A stretch of 64,000 nt of DNA. Origin: Thalassobaculum litoreum DSM 18839 (lineage in GTDB: Bacteria > Pseudomonadota > Alphaproteobacteria > Thalassobaculales > Thalassobaculaceae). Made by a program: the position numbers and the translations under genes. Below the pieces are notes generated by a model. The model saw only the letters and a list, made by a program, of their open reading frames with translations. It searched no databases and was not told where the DNA came from. Below are positions 16,023 through 23,446 of the stretch, one piece after another. Position 1 is the stretch's first letter. The number at the start of each line of letters is the position of its first letter. The stretch is taken from positions 124,001 through 188,000 of the forward strand of contig NZ_FNBW01000004.1 in the NCBI RefSeq assembly GCF_900102465.1, in the 5' to 3' direction.

Positions 16023-16832
16023 TCAGCGGTCTTCCCGGTAGAACCGGTGCTCGGGTGGATTGTACCAGTCGTCGAGGGATTCGGGGACGCGGGCGTACCA
16101 GCCCAGCCGGCGCTTCAACACCTCGCTCGCCGCCGCCACCCGGGCCGTGCCGAGCTGCTTCACGTGGTCGATCTGCGGCTTGAAGAAGGGCGGGGTGAAG
16201 GTCAGGGTGAGCGCCCGCCGGATGCTGTCCGACCGGTTGGCGCCGGCGGCATGCAGCAGCCGCGAATCGAACAGCAGGAGGCTGCCGACCGGCGCCTCGT
16301 AGGTCGCCACCCGCTGCTCGCCCGCCACCCGGTCGACCACCCGGTGCGAGCCGAGATCGAGCAGGGTGCCGCCATTCTCCGCGGTGAAGGGGTCGAGGGT
16401 GATCAGCATGTTGATCATCAGCCGCAGATCGTCGCCAGGGGAGAAGGCGCGCAGGTCGCGGTGCCAGCGGTGCAGGTATTCGCCGCCGGCGGTCGGCCGG
16501 TTCATCAGCCCGCCGAAGGAATTCAGGATGAAGCTGCCGCCCAGGAAGGTCTCGATCAGCCCGGCGGCCGGCAGCGCTTCAAGGAAGTCCTCGAAACCGG
16601 AGTCGGCGCCGAGCACGTGATGGGCGATCCCGGAGCCGGAGGTTGCCATCCCCTTGGCCCGCATCGTGGCGGCGGAGAGGTCGACGGCCCTGCCCAGCCC
16701 CCGCCGCAGGGTCTCGACCATGCGGTCATCGATCAGACCGTCCAGCGAGACTGCGCCGTCGCGGACCAGCGGCTCCAGCGCCTCGGACGGGTCGGTACGG
16801 CGCGCGATCGCAGGGGGCGGTGACATTGGCAT
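16023..16832 (-). CDS. Phytanoyl-CoA dioxygenase (PhyH) family Fe(II)/2-oxoglutarate oxygenase
   Basis: The 269-residue protein has the facial triad of this family: HxD at His124 and Asp126 (YLHRWHRDLRAF) and the distal His194 (LLFDSRLLHAAGANRS), with Arg206 placed to bind 2-oxoglutarate. PhyH proteins hydroxylate small molecules or glycan and lipid parts. It heads a three-gene minus-strand operon with a methyltransferase and a GNAT, and is separated from the gene upstream by a two-hairpin repeat. The ATG six bases further in (16826) is an equally good start. The substrate is unknown; modification of a cell-surface sugar is a guess from the neighbourhood. Confidence 0.85.
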   Translation of the reverse strand: MPMSPPPAIARRTDPSEALEPLVRDGAVSLDGLIDDRMVETLRRGLGRAVDLSAATMRAKGMATSGSGIAHHVLGADSGFEDFLEALPAAGLIETFLGGSFILNSFGGLMNRPTAGGEYLHRWHRDLRAFSPGDDLRLMINMLITLDPFTAENGGTLLDLGSHRVVDRVAGEQRVATYEAPVGSLLLFDSRLLHAAGANRSDSIRRALTLTFTPPFFKPQIDHVKQLGTARVAAASEVLKRRLGWYARVPESLDDWYNPPEHRFYREDR

Positions 16833-16857
16833 CCTGTCGGTTGACGAGCTCCCATCC

Positions 16858-16995
16858 TAGAGCCAAATCCGACCATATTGAATCTTTTTATGATTCAATA
16901 TGGTCGGTGAATTTGTCTCTAAAACAATAAGATAGAGCAGATTCACGCACGCTGACGCGATCACGACGTGATCCCGTCACCGCACGATCTGCTCT
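16858..16995. repeat. Two-hairpin TAGAG/CTCTA intergenic repeat, copy 2
   Basis: Module A (16858-16921) folds on CCGACCATATTGAATC / GATTCAATATGGTCGG and ends in CTCTA. An 11-base linker AAACAATAAGA leads to module B (16933-16995), which folds on GATCACGACGTGATC and ends in GCTCT. Module A is nearly the same as in copy 4; module B is nearly the same as in copy 3. Confidence 0.92.
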
Positions 16996-17011
16996 CGCAC
17001 GGGACCCAGGG

Positions 17012-17590
17012 TCAGGCAGGTGCATCGGTCTCGCTGGTCAGCGAGGACGGCTCGATCGTCTTGAAGAACCCGGTGACGCTCTGTCCGTTCGCCGAAAGCG
17101 GCAGGATCAGCCGGACATAGCGCATCGGTGCGCCGGCGATCGGCACGAATGTCCTGCGGGCGAGGCTGGGCATGCGACTCTCCGCGATGCGCCGCAGCGA
17201 GTCGGTGACGACCTCGGCGTCGCGTTCCTCAAAGAACGCGCGGACGGTCATGCCGTGTGCCTTGAAGGCGGCCTTTTCGCCGATATAGGTGCCGACCATC
17301 CGGACGGCGGCGTCCCGTTGCGCCGGCAGGTAGTCCAAGAGCATCGTGTAGTCGAGGACCGCTTCGGGCAGTTCGGCGACATCGAGTGAGGCCGGCAGGT
17401 CGTCCCCCTGCCGCGCCGCCTTCCAGGCCGCCAGGCAGGCCGCGAGCATCGGGAAGTCCCCGATACCGTCCATGTCCAGCTCTTCCTGGCCGCTTCGGGG
17501 CGTGTCGGTCCCGGTCTGCACCGGCTGCCCGGTCTCCGCCTCGCTCACTGCATCGTCCTCGCTGCGCTGGTTATTCTGCGTGATCGTCAT
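17012..17590 (-). CDS. PAS_5-type sensory protein
   Basis: The 192-residue product has a polar N-terminus (about 45 residues) and then a region resembling the PAS_5 family common in Rhodospirillales: a helix PMLAACLAAWKAARQGDDLP, the LPEAVLDYTMLLDYLP block, AVRMVGTYIGEKAAFKAHGM and a late sheet YVRLILPLSANGQSVTGFF. Such proteins are small stand-alone sensors or adaptors. The ATG at 17590 is preceded by GAAGGGGG; an ATG at 17614 is also in frame. It overlaps the end of the gene upstream by 20 bp and is cotranscribed with it. Family placement is by pattern only. Confidence 0.7.
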   Translation of the reverse strand: MTITQNNQRSEDDAVSEAETGQPVQTGTDTPRSGQEELDMDGIGDFPMLAACLAAWKAARQGDDLPASLDVAELPEAVLDYTMLLDYLPAQRDAAVRMVGTYIGEKAAFKAHGMTVRAFFEERDAEVVTDSLRRIAESRMPSLARRTFVPIAGAPMRYVRLILPLSANGQSVTGFFKTIEPSSLTSETDAPA

Positions 17591-18554
17591 CCCGGCGGAC
17601 CCCCTTCTTCGCATCGGTGTCCGGCGGCCGGACCGCCGTGCGCTGGCGATAGATCGCAGGATCGAACGCGCCGAACCGGATGGTGATCAGTCGGTGCAGG
17701 TTCTCGATATCGCCTATTCTCAGATCGGCGGCGGCTTTGCCCATCTCGTTCCAGCTCCGCAGCGCCGGAGCGAGATCCAGCGTCCAGGCCCGCAGCTCGT
17801 TGATCGCCGGCCACGTCTCGCGGGCGAGCTGGTCGCGATCGGCCAGGGCGCCCTTGATGTCGTTCGCGAGCATGTCCAGGGCCATCGTCCGCTTGGTCGC
17901 CCAGACGATGACATGGCGGAGCTTCAGCGCGGAGTCCCGGATCCGGTCCTGTTCGGCGAAGGCTTCCCGCTGGGTCGCCAGGGTCGCCATCTCGCCGACC
18001 ATGCGCTGGCAGGCGGTCACGTCGTCGCTGAGCTGCATGGAATAGGTTGCCGCGTCCAGATGGTCCCGCAGAATCTGGACGATCCGGGGGTTGCGGCGCG
18101 TATCGACGCCGATGAGCTGGCGGGCGATCGTCTCGGCCGGGTCGCCGTCGGCCTGGGCGCCGTGGCCCGCGCTCTGGGCGCAGAGGGCTTCCAGAATGCG
18201 GCGCTCGACACGTTTCGCCGTGCGGGCATGCACGGTCCAGGACGGCCGGCCATCGACGATCTCGGTGGGGATGGGGTCGCCCGTCGCCACGGTCTCGCGG
18301 TACAGCAGCGCCGGCTCGACGCGCTGCAGCAGGGCAAGGTCGGGATGTCCGTCGGGCAGCTCCGCGGCGGCGGGAATCGTGGCGAGCGGAACGGTCGCCC
18401 GGTTGCCGCCGAAATCGAAGCGCAGCACCGGCTGCCGGTCGGCGCTGCGGACGAACACGGCGTCGCGCTGCCTCAGATAGGAGGACACGAAGCTGAACGT
18501 GCCGCCCTGCTTCGCTGCAGTACCGGTGTCCGTCGCATGCGGCATTGAACCCAT
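17571..18554 (-). CDS. Conserved hypothetical protein of unknown function
   Basis: I do not recognise this 327-residue protein. It is soluble, with no signal peptide or membrane helix. The first 100 residues look beta-rich (FVSSYLRQRDAVFVRSADRQ, VLRFDFGGNRATVPLATIP); the middle (about 110-270) is mostly charged helix with coiled-coil character around REAFAEQDRIRDSALKLRHV; the tail is basic/acidic and Lys/Asp-rich. It overlaps the PAS_5 gene, which suggests a shared signalling role. An imperfect inverted repeat AGACAT...ATGTCT lies upstream at 18590-18613. Confidence 0.7.
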   Translation of the reverse strand: MGSMPHATDTGTAAKQGGTFSFVSSYLRQRDAVFVRSADRQPVLRFDFGGNRATVPLATIPAAAELPDGHPDLALLQRVEPALLYRETVATGDPIPTEIVDGRPSWTVHARTAKRVERRILEALCAQSAGHGAQADGDPAETIARQLIGVDTRRNPRIVQILRDHLDAATYSMQLSDDVTACQRMVGEMATLATQREAFAEQDRIRDSALKLRHVIVWATKRTMALDMLANDIKGALADRDQLARETWPAINELRAWTLDLAPALRSWNEMGKAAADLRIGDIENLHRLITIRFGAFDPAIYRQRTAVRPPDTDAKKGVRRDDDHAE

Positions 18555-18721
18555 GACCGTTCGGTCGCTCCCACCCTTCGTGAGCCAAGAGACATAAGTC
18601 CCTTAGAATGTCTTTAAAGAGCGTTAGCGGCGCAGCACCGGCCGGACCGCCATGGCGACGCGCCGAGGCATCCGTCTATAGTCTCGGGCGAACGGGAACC
18701 GGACCGGCAGGAGGTGACGGC

Positions 18722-19636
18722 ATGACCACACCCTATCCCCGCGACATGGTGGGCTACGGCCGTGCGCCCATCGATCCGAAATGGCCGGGCGGCGCCCGCG
18801 TCGCGCTGCAGATCGTGATGAACTACGAGGAGGGCGGGGAGAACGCCATCCTGCACGGCGATCCGGCCTCGGAAGCCTTCCTGTCCGAGATGATCGGCGC
18901 CGCACCCTGGCCGGGGCAGCGCAACCTGAACATGGAATCGGTCTACGAGTTCGGGTCGCGCGCCGGGTTCTGGCGGATCCACCGGGAGTTCACCCGGCGC
19001 AAGCTGCCGCTGACGGTCTACGCCGTCGGCATGGCGATGGAGCGCAACGCGGAGGTCGGCCCGGCCATGGTCGAGGCGGGCTGGGAGGTGGCGAGCCACG
19101 GCTACCGCTGGATCGACTACCTGAACGTGCCGGAGGAGACCGAGCGCGAACACGTGAGGCTGGCGATCGCCGCCATCGAGCGGTCCACCGGCCAGCGCCC
19201 CGTCGGCTGGTACACCGGCCGCGGCAGCGCCAATACCCGCCGGCTCGTCGTCGAGCATGGCGGTTTCCTCTACGACAGCGACAGCTATGCCGACGAGCTG
19301 CCGTACTGGACGCACGAGTTCGGCGCTCCGCACCTGATCGTCCCCTATACCCTGGACGCCAACGACATGCGCTTCGCGGTCAGTCAGGGCTTCAATTCCG
19401 GCGACCAGTTCTTCGCCTATCTGCGGGACAGCTTCGACGTGCTCTACGCAGAGGGGGCGGACCAGCCGAAGATGATGTCGGTCGGCCTGCACTGCCGTCT
19501 GGTCGGCCGGCCGGGCCGTTTTGCCGCCCTGCAACGCTTCCTCGACCACGTGGAGAAGCACGATCGGGTATGGATCTGCCGGCGCGACGAGATCGCCCGG
19601 CACTGGCACGACAACCACAAACCGGGAGGCGCCTGA
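18722..19636 (+). CDS. puuE: PuuE-type allantoinase (polysaccharide deacetylase fold)
   Basis: PuuE hydrolyses (S)-allantoin to allantoate with a polysaccharide-deacetylase fold and without the amidohydrolase metal centre. The 304-residue protein shows the family signatures YPRDMVGYGR at the start, NYEEGGENAILHGD, WPGQRNLNMESVYEFGSRAG, WEVASHGYRWIDY, RPVGWYTGRGSANTRRL and YDSDSYADELPYW. AGGAGGTGA stands directly before the ATG at 18722. Its stop overlaps the start of a GNAT gene. No other purine-degradation gene is visible in the window, so the pathway must be elsewhere or the enzyme acts on a related amide. Confidence 0.88.
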   Translation: MTTPYPRDMVGYGRAPIDPKWPGGARVALQIVMNYEEGGENAILHGDPASEAFLSEMIGAAPWPGQRNLNMESVYEFGSRAGFWRIHREFTRRKLPLTVYAVGMAMERNAEVGPAMVEAGWEVASHGYRWIDYLNVPEETEREHVRLAIAAIERSTGQRPVGWYTGRGSANTRRLVVEHGGFLYDSDSYADELPYWTHEFGAPHLIVPYTLDANDMRFAVSQGFNSGDQFFAYLRDSFDVLYAEGADQPKMMSVGLHCRLVGRPGRFAALQRFLDHVEKHDRVWICRRDEIARHWHDNHKPGGA

Positions 19637-20487
19637 TGGCGGGAGACTACAGGATCGGCGTGATGAGCGAGGCCGATGTGGCGACGGCGGTCGACTGGGC
19701 CGCCGCGGAAGGCTGGAATCCGGGCAAGGCGGATGCCGCGTGCTTCCGGGCCGTAGACCCGGACGGGTTCCTCGGCGGCTATCTGGACGGCCGGCTGATC
19801 ACGTCGATCTCGGTGGTGAACTACGACCCGGCCTTCGCCTTTCTCGGCTTCTACATCGCCCACCCCGATCACCGGGGGCAGGGCTACGGCTACGCGCTCT
19901 GGCAGGCCGGCATTCGGTATGCCGGCGACCGGCTGGTGGGCCTGGACGGGGTGGTGGCCGAGCAGGAGAACTACAAGCGCTCCGGCTTCGTCCTGGCCTA
20001 CCGCAACATCCGCTACGGCGGCACGGTCACGACGGTTCCGGATGCCGCGCCGGGCATCGACATCCGTACGGTGACCGAGGCCGGGCCGCAGATCGCCGCC
20101 CTGGACCGCACGGTCTTCCCGGCCGACCGATCGTCGTTCCTGGAGGACTGGTTCTCCGCGCCGGGGCATCTGGCCCGCGCGGCCTACCGCGACGGGTCCC
20201 TGGCCGGAGTCGCGGTGGCGCGGCCCTGCCGCTCCGGCTGGAAGATCGGGCCGTTGCTGGCCGACGACCGCGCGATGGCGGAGACGCTGCTGGCGGATCT
20301 GCTGCCGGCGATCGGCATGGGGGCGGAGGTCTATCTCGACACGCCGGAGCCGAACCCGGAGGCGACCGCCCTGGCCGAAGCGCTCGGGCTGACGCCGGGA
20401 TTCGAGACCGCACGCATGTACACCGGCCCGGCACCCGCGCTAGACATCGCCAAAATCTATGGCGTGACGACGTTCGAGCTGGGCTGA
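19636..20487 (+). CDS. GNAT acetyltransferase with YitH/HolE-type C-terminal domain
   Basis: The 283-residue protein has an N-terminal GNAT domain with the acetyl-CoA loop HRGQGYGYALWQAGIRYA (about residues 78-95) and a second alpha/beta half (about 140-283) of the Acetyltransf_18 type, with DRSSFLEDWFSAPGHLARAA and the terminal YGVTTFELG. It is translationally coupled to puuE (TGATG overlap). Substrate unknown; in other bacteria these double-domain GNATs also follow polysaccharide-deacetylase-like genes. A two-hairpin repeat follows the stop codon. Confidence 0.85.
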   Translation: MAGDYRIGVMSEADVATAVDWAAAEGWNPGKADAACFRAVDPDGFLGGYLDGRLITSISVVNYDPAFAFLGFYIAHPDHRGQGYGYALWQAGIRYAGDRLVGLDGVVAEQENYKRSGFVLAYRNIRYGGTVTTVPDAAPGIDIRTVTEAGPQIAALDRTVFPADRSSFLEDWFSAPGHLARAAYRDGSLAGVAVARPCRSGWKIGPLLADDRAMAETLLADLLPAIGMGAEVYLDTPEPNPEATALAEALGLTPGFETARMYTGPAPALDIAKIYGVTTFELG

Positions 20488-20510
20488 CGGCTCACGCGCG
20501 ACCGGCCCGC

Positions 20511-20591
20511 GCTCTAAGACAATAAGATAGAGCAGAGTCACGCACGCTGACGCGATCACGAAGTGATCCCGTCAGCGCACGATCCGCTCTA
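20511..20591. repeat. Two-hairpin TAGAG/CTCTA intergenic repeat, copy 3 (module B only)
   Basis: Only the right end of module A remains (GCTCTAAGACAATAAGA) followed by a full module B at 20528-20591, TAGAGCAG...CGCTCTA, folding on CGCTGACG...CGTCAGCG and GATCACGAAGTGATC. It is closest to module B of copy 2. It lies between codirectional genes. Confidence 0.9.
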
Positions 20592-20613
20592 GCAGACAAC
20601 GGAAAGGATCATC

Positions 20614-21528
20614 ATGTCGCTTGCCATGAATCGCGAGGTGTTCATCACCTGTGCCGTGACCGGGTCCGGTGGCACCCAGGACAAGAGTCCGCATGTGCCC
20701 CGCTCGCCGCAGCAGATCGCCGAGAGCGCGATCGACGCCGCAAAGGCCGGTGCCGCGGTCGTCCATTGCCATGTGCGCGATCCGGAGACCGGCGCGCCGA
20801 GCCGGAATCTGGCGTTGTACCGCGAGCTGACCGACCGGATCCGCGATGCCGAGGTCGACGTGGTGCTGAACCTGACCACCGGCATGGGCGGCGACCTGAC
20901 CCACGGACCGGTGGAGAGCCCGCTGCCGCTGAACGAGACCGGCACGGATCTCGTCGGCGCGTCGGAGCGCATGGCCCATATCCGCGAATGCCTGCCGGAG
21001 CTCTGCACCATCGACTGCGGCACCATGAACTTCGCCGAGGCCGACTACGTCATGATGAACTCTCCCGGCATGCTCCGGGCCATGGGCTCCATGATGACCG
21101 AGCTCGGCGTGAAGCCGGAGATCGAGGCCTTCGACACCGGCCATCTCTGGCTGGCCAAGCAGCTCGTCGCCGAGGGTGTGATCACGGGTCCGGCCCTGGT
21201 GCAGCTCTGCATGGGCGTGCCCTGGGGGGCGCCGAACGACCTGCACACCTTCCTGGCCATGGTCAACGCCATCCCCGAGGGCTGGAGCTTCTCCGCCTTC
21301 TCGCTCGGCCGCGATCAGATGCCCTATGCCGCCGCCTCGGTGCTGGCCGGGGGCCATGTCCGCGTCGGGCTGGAGGACAACCTGTATCTGGAGCGCGGCG
21401 TGCTGGCGACCAATGCCCAGCTCGTGGAGAAAGCGGTCACGGTGGTGGAGAACATGGGGGCGAAGATCGTCGGCCCCGACGCGGTCCGCGCCAAGCTCGG
21501 CCTCACCAAGCGGGCGCCCGGATCGTGA
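20614..21528 (+). CDS. BKACE (beta-keto acid cleavage enzyme), probable 3-dehydrocarnitine cleavage enzyme
   Basis: BKACE (DUF849) enzymes condense a beta-keto acid with acetyl-CoA and split it to acetoacetate and a new acyl-CoA using zinc. The 304-residue protein has the N-terminal EVFITCAVTGSGGT, the zinc ligands His51 and His53 in VVHCHVRDPETGAPSRN, and the segments TIDCGTMNFAEADYV and VGLEDNLYLERG with the third ligand Glu. It overlaps a carnitine-dehydrogenase-like gene by four bases. That pairing is the known layout for L-carnitine degradation to betainyl-CoA, so 3-dehydrocarnitine is the most likely substrate (inference from context). Confidence 0.87.
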   Translation: MSLAMNREVFITCAVTGSGGTQDKSPHVPRSPQQIAESAIDAAKAGAAVVHCHVRDPETGAPSRNLALYRELTDRIRDAEVDVVLNLTTGMGGDLTHGPVESPLPLNETGTDLVGASERMAHIRECLPELCTIDCGTMNFAEADYVMMNSPGMLRAMGSMMTELGVKPEIEAFDTGHLWLAKQLVAEGVITGPALVQLCMGVPWGAPNDLHTFLAMVNAIPEGWSFSAFSLGRDQMPYAAASVLAGGHVRVGLEDNLYLERGVLATNAQLVEKAVTVVENMGAKIVGPDAVRAKLGLTKRAPGS

Positions 21529-22508
21529 GCGACCTTCCCAGGAAGGCGGCCATTCTCGGCGCCGGGGTCATCGGCTCCGGCTGGCTGGCCCGGCTGATCG
21601 ACAGCGGCGTGGCCTGTTCCGTGTTCGATCCCGCGCCCAACGCCGAGGCGAAGATCGCCCCGGTGCTCGACAACGCCGAGCGGGCGGCGGCGGCCCTGAT
21701 CGATGCCCCGCGGCCGGCGAAGGGGGCCTGGTCGCTGGTCGGCTCGATCGCCGAGGCGGTGGCCGGTGCCGACCTGATCGTCGAGGCGGTGCCCGAGCGG
21801 CTCGACGTCAAGCACGCGACCTACCGGGAGATCGAGGCGGCGAATACCGACGGCATCATCGCCTCGTCGACCAGCGGCTTCCGCCCGTCCGTGCTGCAGG
21901 AGGGCATGGCCCGTCCGGAGCGGCTGATCGTCGCCCACCCGTTCAACCCGGTCTATCTGCTGCCGCTGGTCGAGATCGTCGGCGGGGCGGCGACGGACAA
22001 GGCGGTGATCGATCGGGCGATGGCGCTCTACACCGAACTCGGCATGAAGCCGCTCCACCTGAAGGTGGAGATCGACGCCTTCGTCGCCGACCGGCTGATG
22101 GAGGCGCTGTGGCGCGAGGCCCTGTGGCTGGTGAAGGACGGGGTGGCGACGACGCAGGAGATCGACGACGCCATCCGCTACGGCTGCGGGTTGCGCTGGG
22201 CGCAGATGGGGACGTTCCAGACCTTCCACATCGCCGGCGGGGAGGCGGGGATGCGGCATTTCATGGAGCAGTTCGGCCCGGCGCTGGCCTGGCCCTGGAC
22301 CAAGCTGATGGACGTGCCGGAGATGACCCCGGAGCTGGTCGACCGCATTGCCGAGCAGTCCGTGACCCAGGCCGACGGCCGCACGCCGCGCGACCTGGAG
22401 AAGATCCGCGACGACAATCTGGTGGCGATCCTGAAGGCCCTGCGCGGCACCGGCTGGGGGGCGGGCCAGGTGCTCGCCGACCACGAGGCACGGCTTCGGG
22501 GGAAGTGA
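21525..22508 (+). CDS. L-carnitine dehydrogenase / 3-hydroxyacyl-CoA dehydrogenase family
   Basis: This 327-residue protein is an NAD-dependent dehydrogenase of the 3-hydroxyacyl-CoA dehydrogenase fold. It shows a Rossmann loop AAILGAGVIGSGWLARLI (residues 8-25), DLIVEAVPERLDVK, SSTSGFRPS, the catalytic-histidine segment IVAHPFNPVYLLPLVEIV, and the helical C-domain. Single-domain members of this length without a hydratase partner oxidise L-carnitine to 3-dehydrocarnitine. The GTG start overlaps the BKACE stop. Together the two genes give carnitine to acetoacetate plus betainyl-CoA; the thioesterase often found next is not here. Confidence 0.87.
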   Translation: MSDLPRKAAILGAGVIGSGWLARLIDSGVACSVFDPAPNAEAKIAPVLDNAERAAAALIDAPRPAKGAWSLVGSIAEAVAGADLIVEAVPERLDVKHATYREIEAANTDGIIASSTSGFRPSVLQEGMARPERLIVAHPFNPVYLLPLVEIVGGAATDKAVIDRAMALYTELGMKPLHLKVEIDAFVADRLMEALWREALWLVKDGVATTQEIDDAIRYGCGLRWAQMGTFQTFHIAGGEAGMRHFMEQFGPALAWPWTKLMDVPEMTPELVDRIAEQSVTQADGRTPRDLEKIRDDNLVAILKALRGTGWGAGQVLADHEARLRGK

Positions 22509-22528
22509 GGATTACAGTCTCTCATAGT

Positions 22529-22643
22529 CGTCATCCCGGACGGCCCTGGGCCTGATCCGGGGGCGAGCAGGAACCAACTCTGAACGCCGGCAACCCGGTC
22601 CCGGCCGACCCCCGGGTCGCGCCCAGGGGTAGTCGGGATGACG
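22529..22643. repeat. 115-bp palindromic element with CGTCATCCCG termini, copy 1
   Basis: Begins CGTCATCCCG (22529-22538) and ends CGGGATGACG (22634-22643), with nested GC-rich inverted segments inside. Total length is 115 bp. Related elements are at 28227-28341, 45542-45650, 56605-56720 and 60047-60161. This is the only copy between codirectional genes. Confidence 0.85.
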
Positions 22644-22821
22644 GTCGTTTCTTGATGACGGGTGAGGGGCGCCCGCCGATTTTTCGCGGCGCACAATTTG
22701 AAATCCGCGGCCATCTCTGTCACCCTGTCGGCAGGTGTCGACGAGAGCCGAAACCATGGACCGAACCGACGCGTAAGCTCGATGCCTGGTCCGAACCCCC
22801 TACTGGAAGGGGAAATTCCAT
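22644..22821 (+). other. Leader region of the small conserved gene
   Basis: With the repeat before it, this completes a 313-bp gene-free stretch. Little is visible: an AT-richer patch at about 22678-22700, and GGAAGGGG about ten bases before the ATG at 22822. A promoter for the 100-residue protein is expected here, but I cannot place one with confidence. Confidence 0.4.
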
Positions 22822-23124
22822 ATGAAGTTGACCACAGATCAGACGGCTGCCGTCCAGCGGCAGACCGGTGCCGACCCGTTGCCGGAAGACAATCCGACCA
22901 TGGGCCAGCTCCAGGAGATCTTCGGCGAGCACACGTTCTACGTCGCCGAGCAGGGCTTGGTGGTTCCCGAGACCACGCCTGAGGAGACTGCGCCGGAAGC
23001 CGCCGAAGACGGCTCGGTGGAGTTCATGCTCGTGGCCGTGTGGGCCGGAGAGGACAAGCAGTCCCTCCAGCCGATCGAGCCGCAGCCGACCGGCATCAAG
23101 CTGGAATTGGCGACGGCCCACTAA
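22822..23124 (+). CDS. Small conserved hypothetical protein
   Basis: The 100-residue acidic protein has no signal peptide or membrane segment. Its recognisable core is MGQLQEIFGEHTFYVAEQGL (residues 27-46) followed by an acidic Pro/Glu-rich linker and a beta-type end FMLVAVWAGE. Similar short proteins occur in alphaproteobacteria but I know no function for them. A good ribosome site (GGAAGGGG) precedes the ATG. It stands alone, after a 115-bp repeat and before a convergent junction with selO. Confidence 0.75.
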   Translation: MKLTTDQTAAVQRQTGADPLPEDNPTMGQLQEIFGEHTFYVAEQGLVVPETTPEETAPEAAEDGSVEFMLVAVWAGEDKQSLQPIEPQPTGIKLELATAH

Positions 23125-23446
23125 CGGGGCGTCAATCGAAGACGACGGCGGCGGGCCTTCGCGGCTCGCCGACGGGTGGCGTGTGTCCCGAGGTTCGAAA
23201 CGGGCCGGGGCACGCGGCGTATTCGTGCGTCCGGGTGAGAGAGGGAGCGGGCGGGAGGCCCCACCCTCTCTCGTACCCGGGTTCACCTTCCCTCCCTAAC
23301 ACACTCCCCGGCCTTGTGCCGGGGCAAGCGGGAGACGCGTGGACGGACATGAGGAAGTTTCCCGCAGGCCCAAGGCTCGGCGGGGAGCGCCCCGGCACAT
23401 GGCCGGCGAGTGCTCGTTGAACTCGGGGAAAGAGGGAGTTTCCCGA
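23125..23446. other. Convergent intergenic region before selO
   Basis: A 322-bp gap between convergent genes. It holds the GC hairpin at 23306-23324 and a looser inverted pair GTTTCCCG...GTTTCCCGA/CGGGGA around 23355-23440 that may be a decayed repeat. No reading frame here looks like a gene. Confidence 0.5.
23306..23324. terminator. GC-rich hairpin between convergent genes
   Basis: The same 19-mer hairpin (CCCCGGC-CTTGT-GCCGGGG) as at 6362 and 28232, here between the small conserved gene and selO. It probably serves both strands; there is no long T-tract. Confidence 0.5.
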
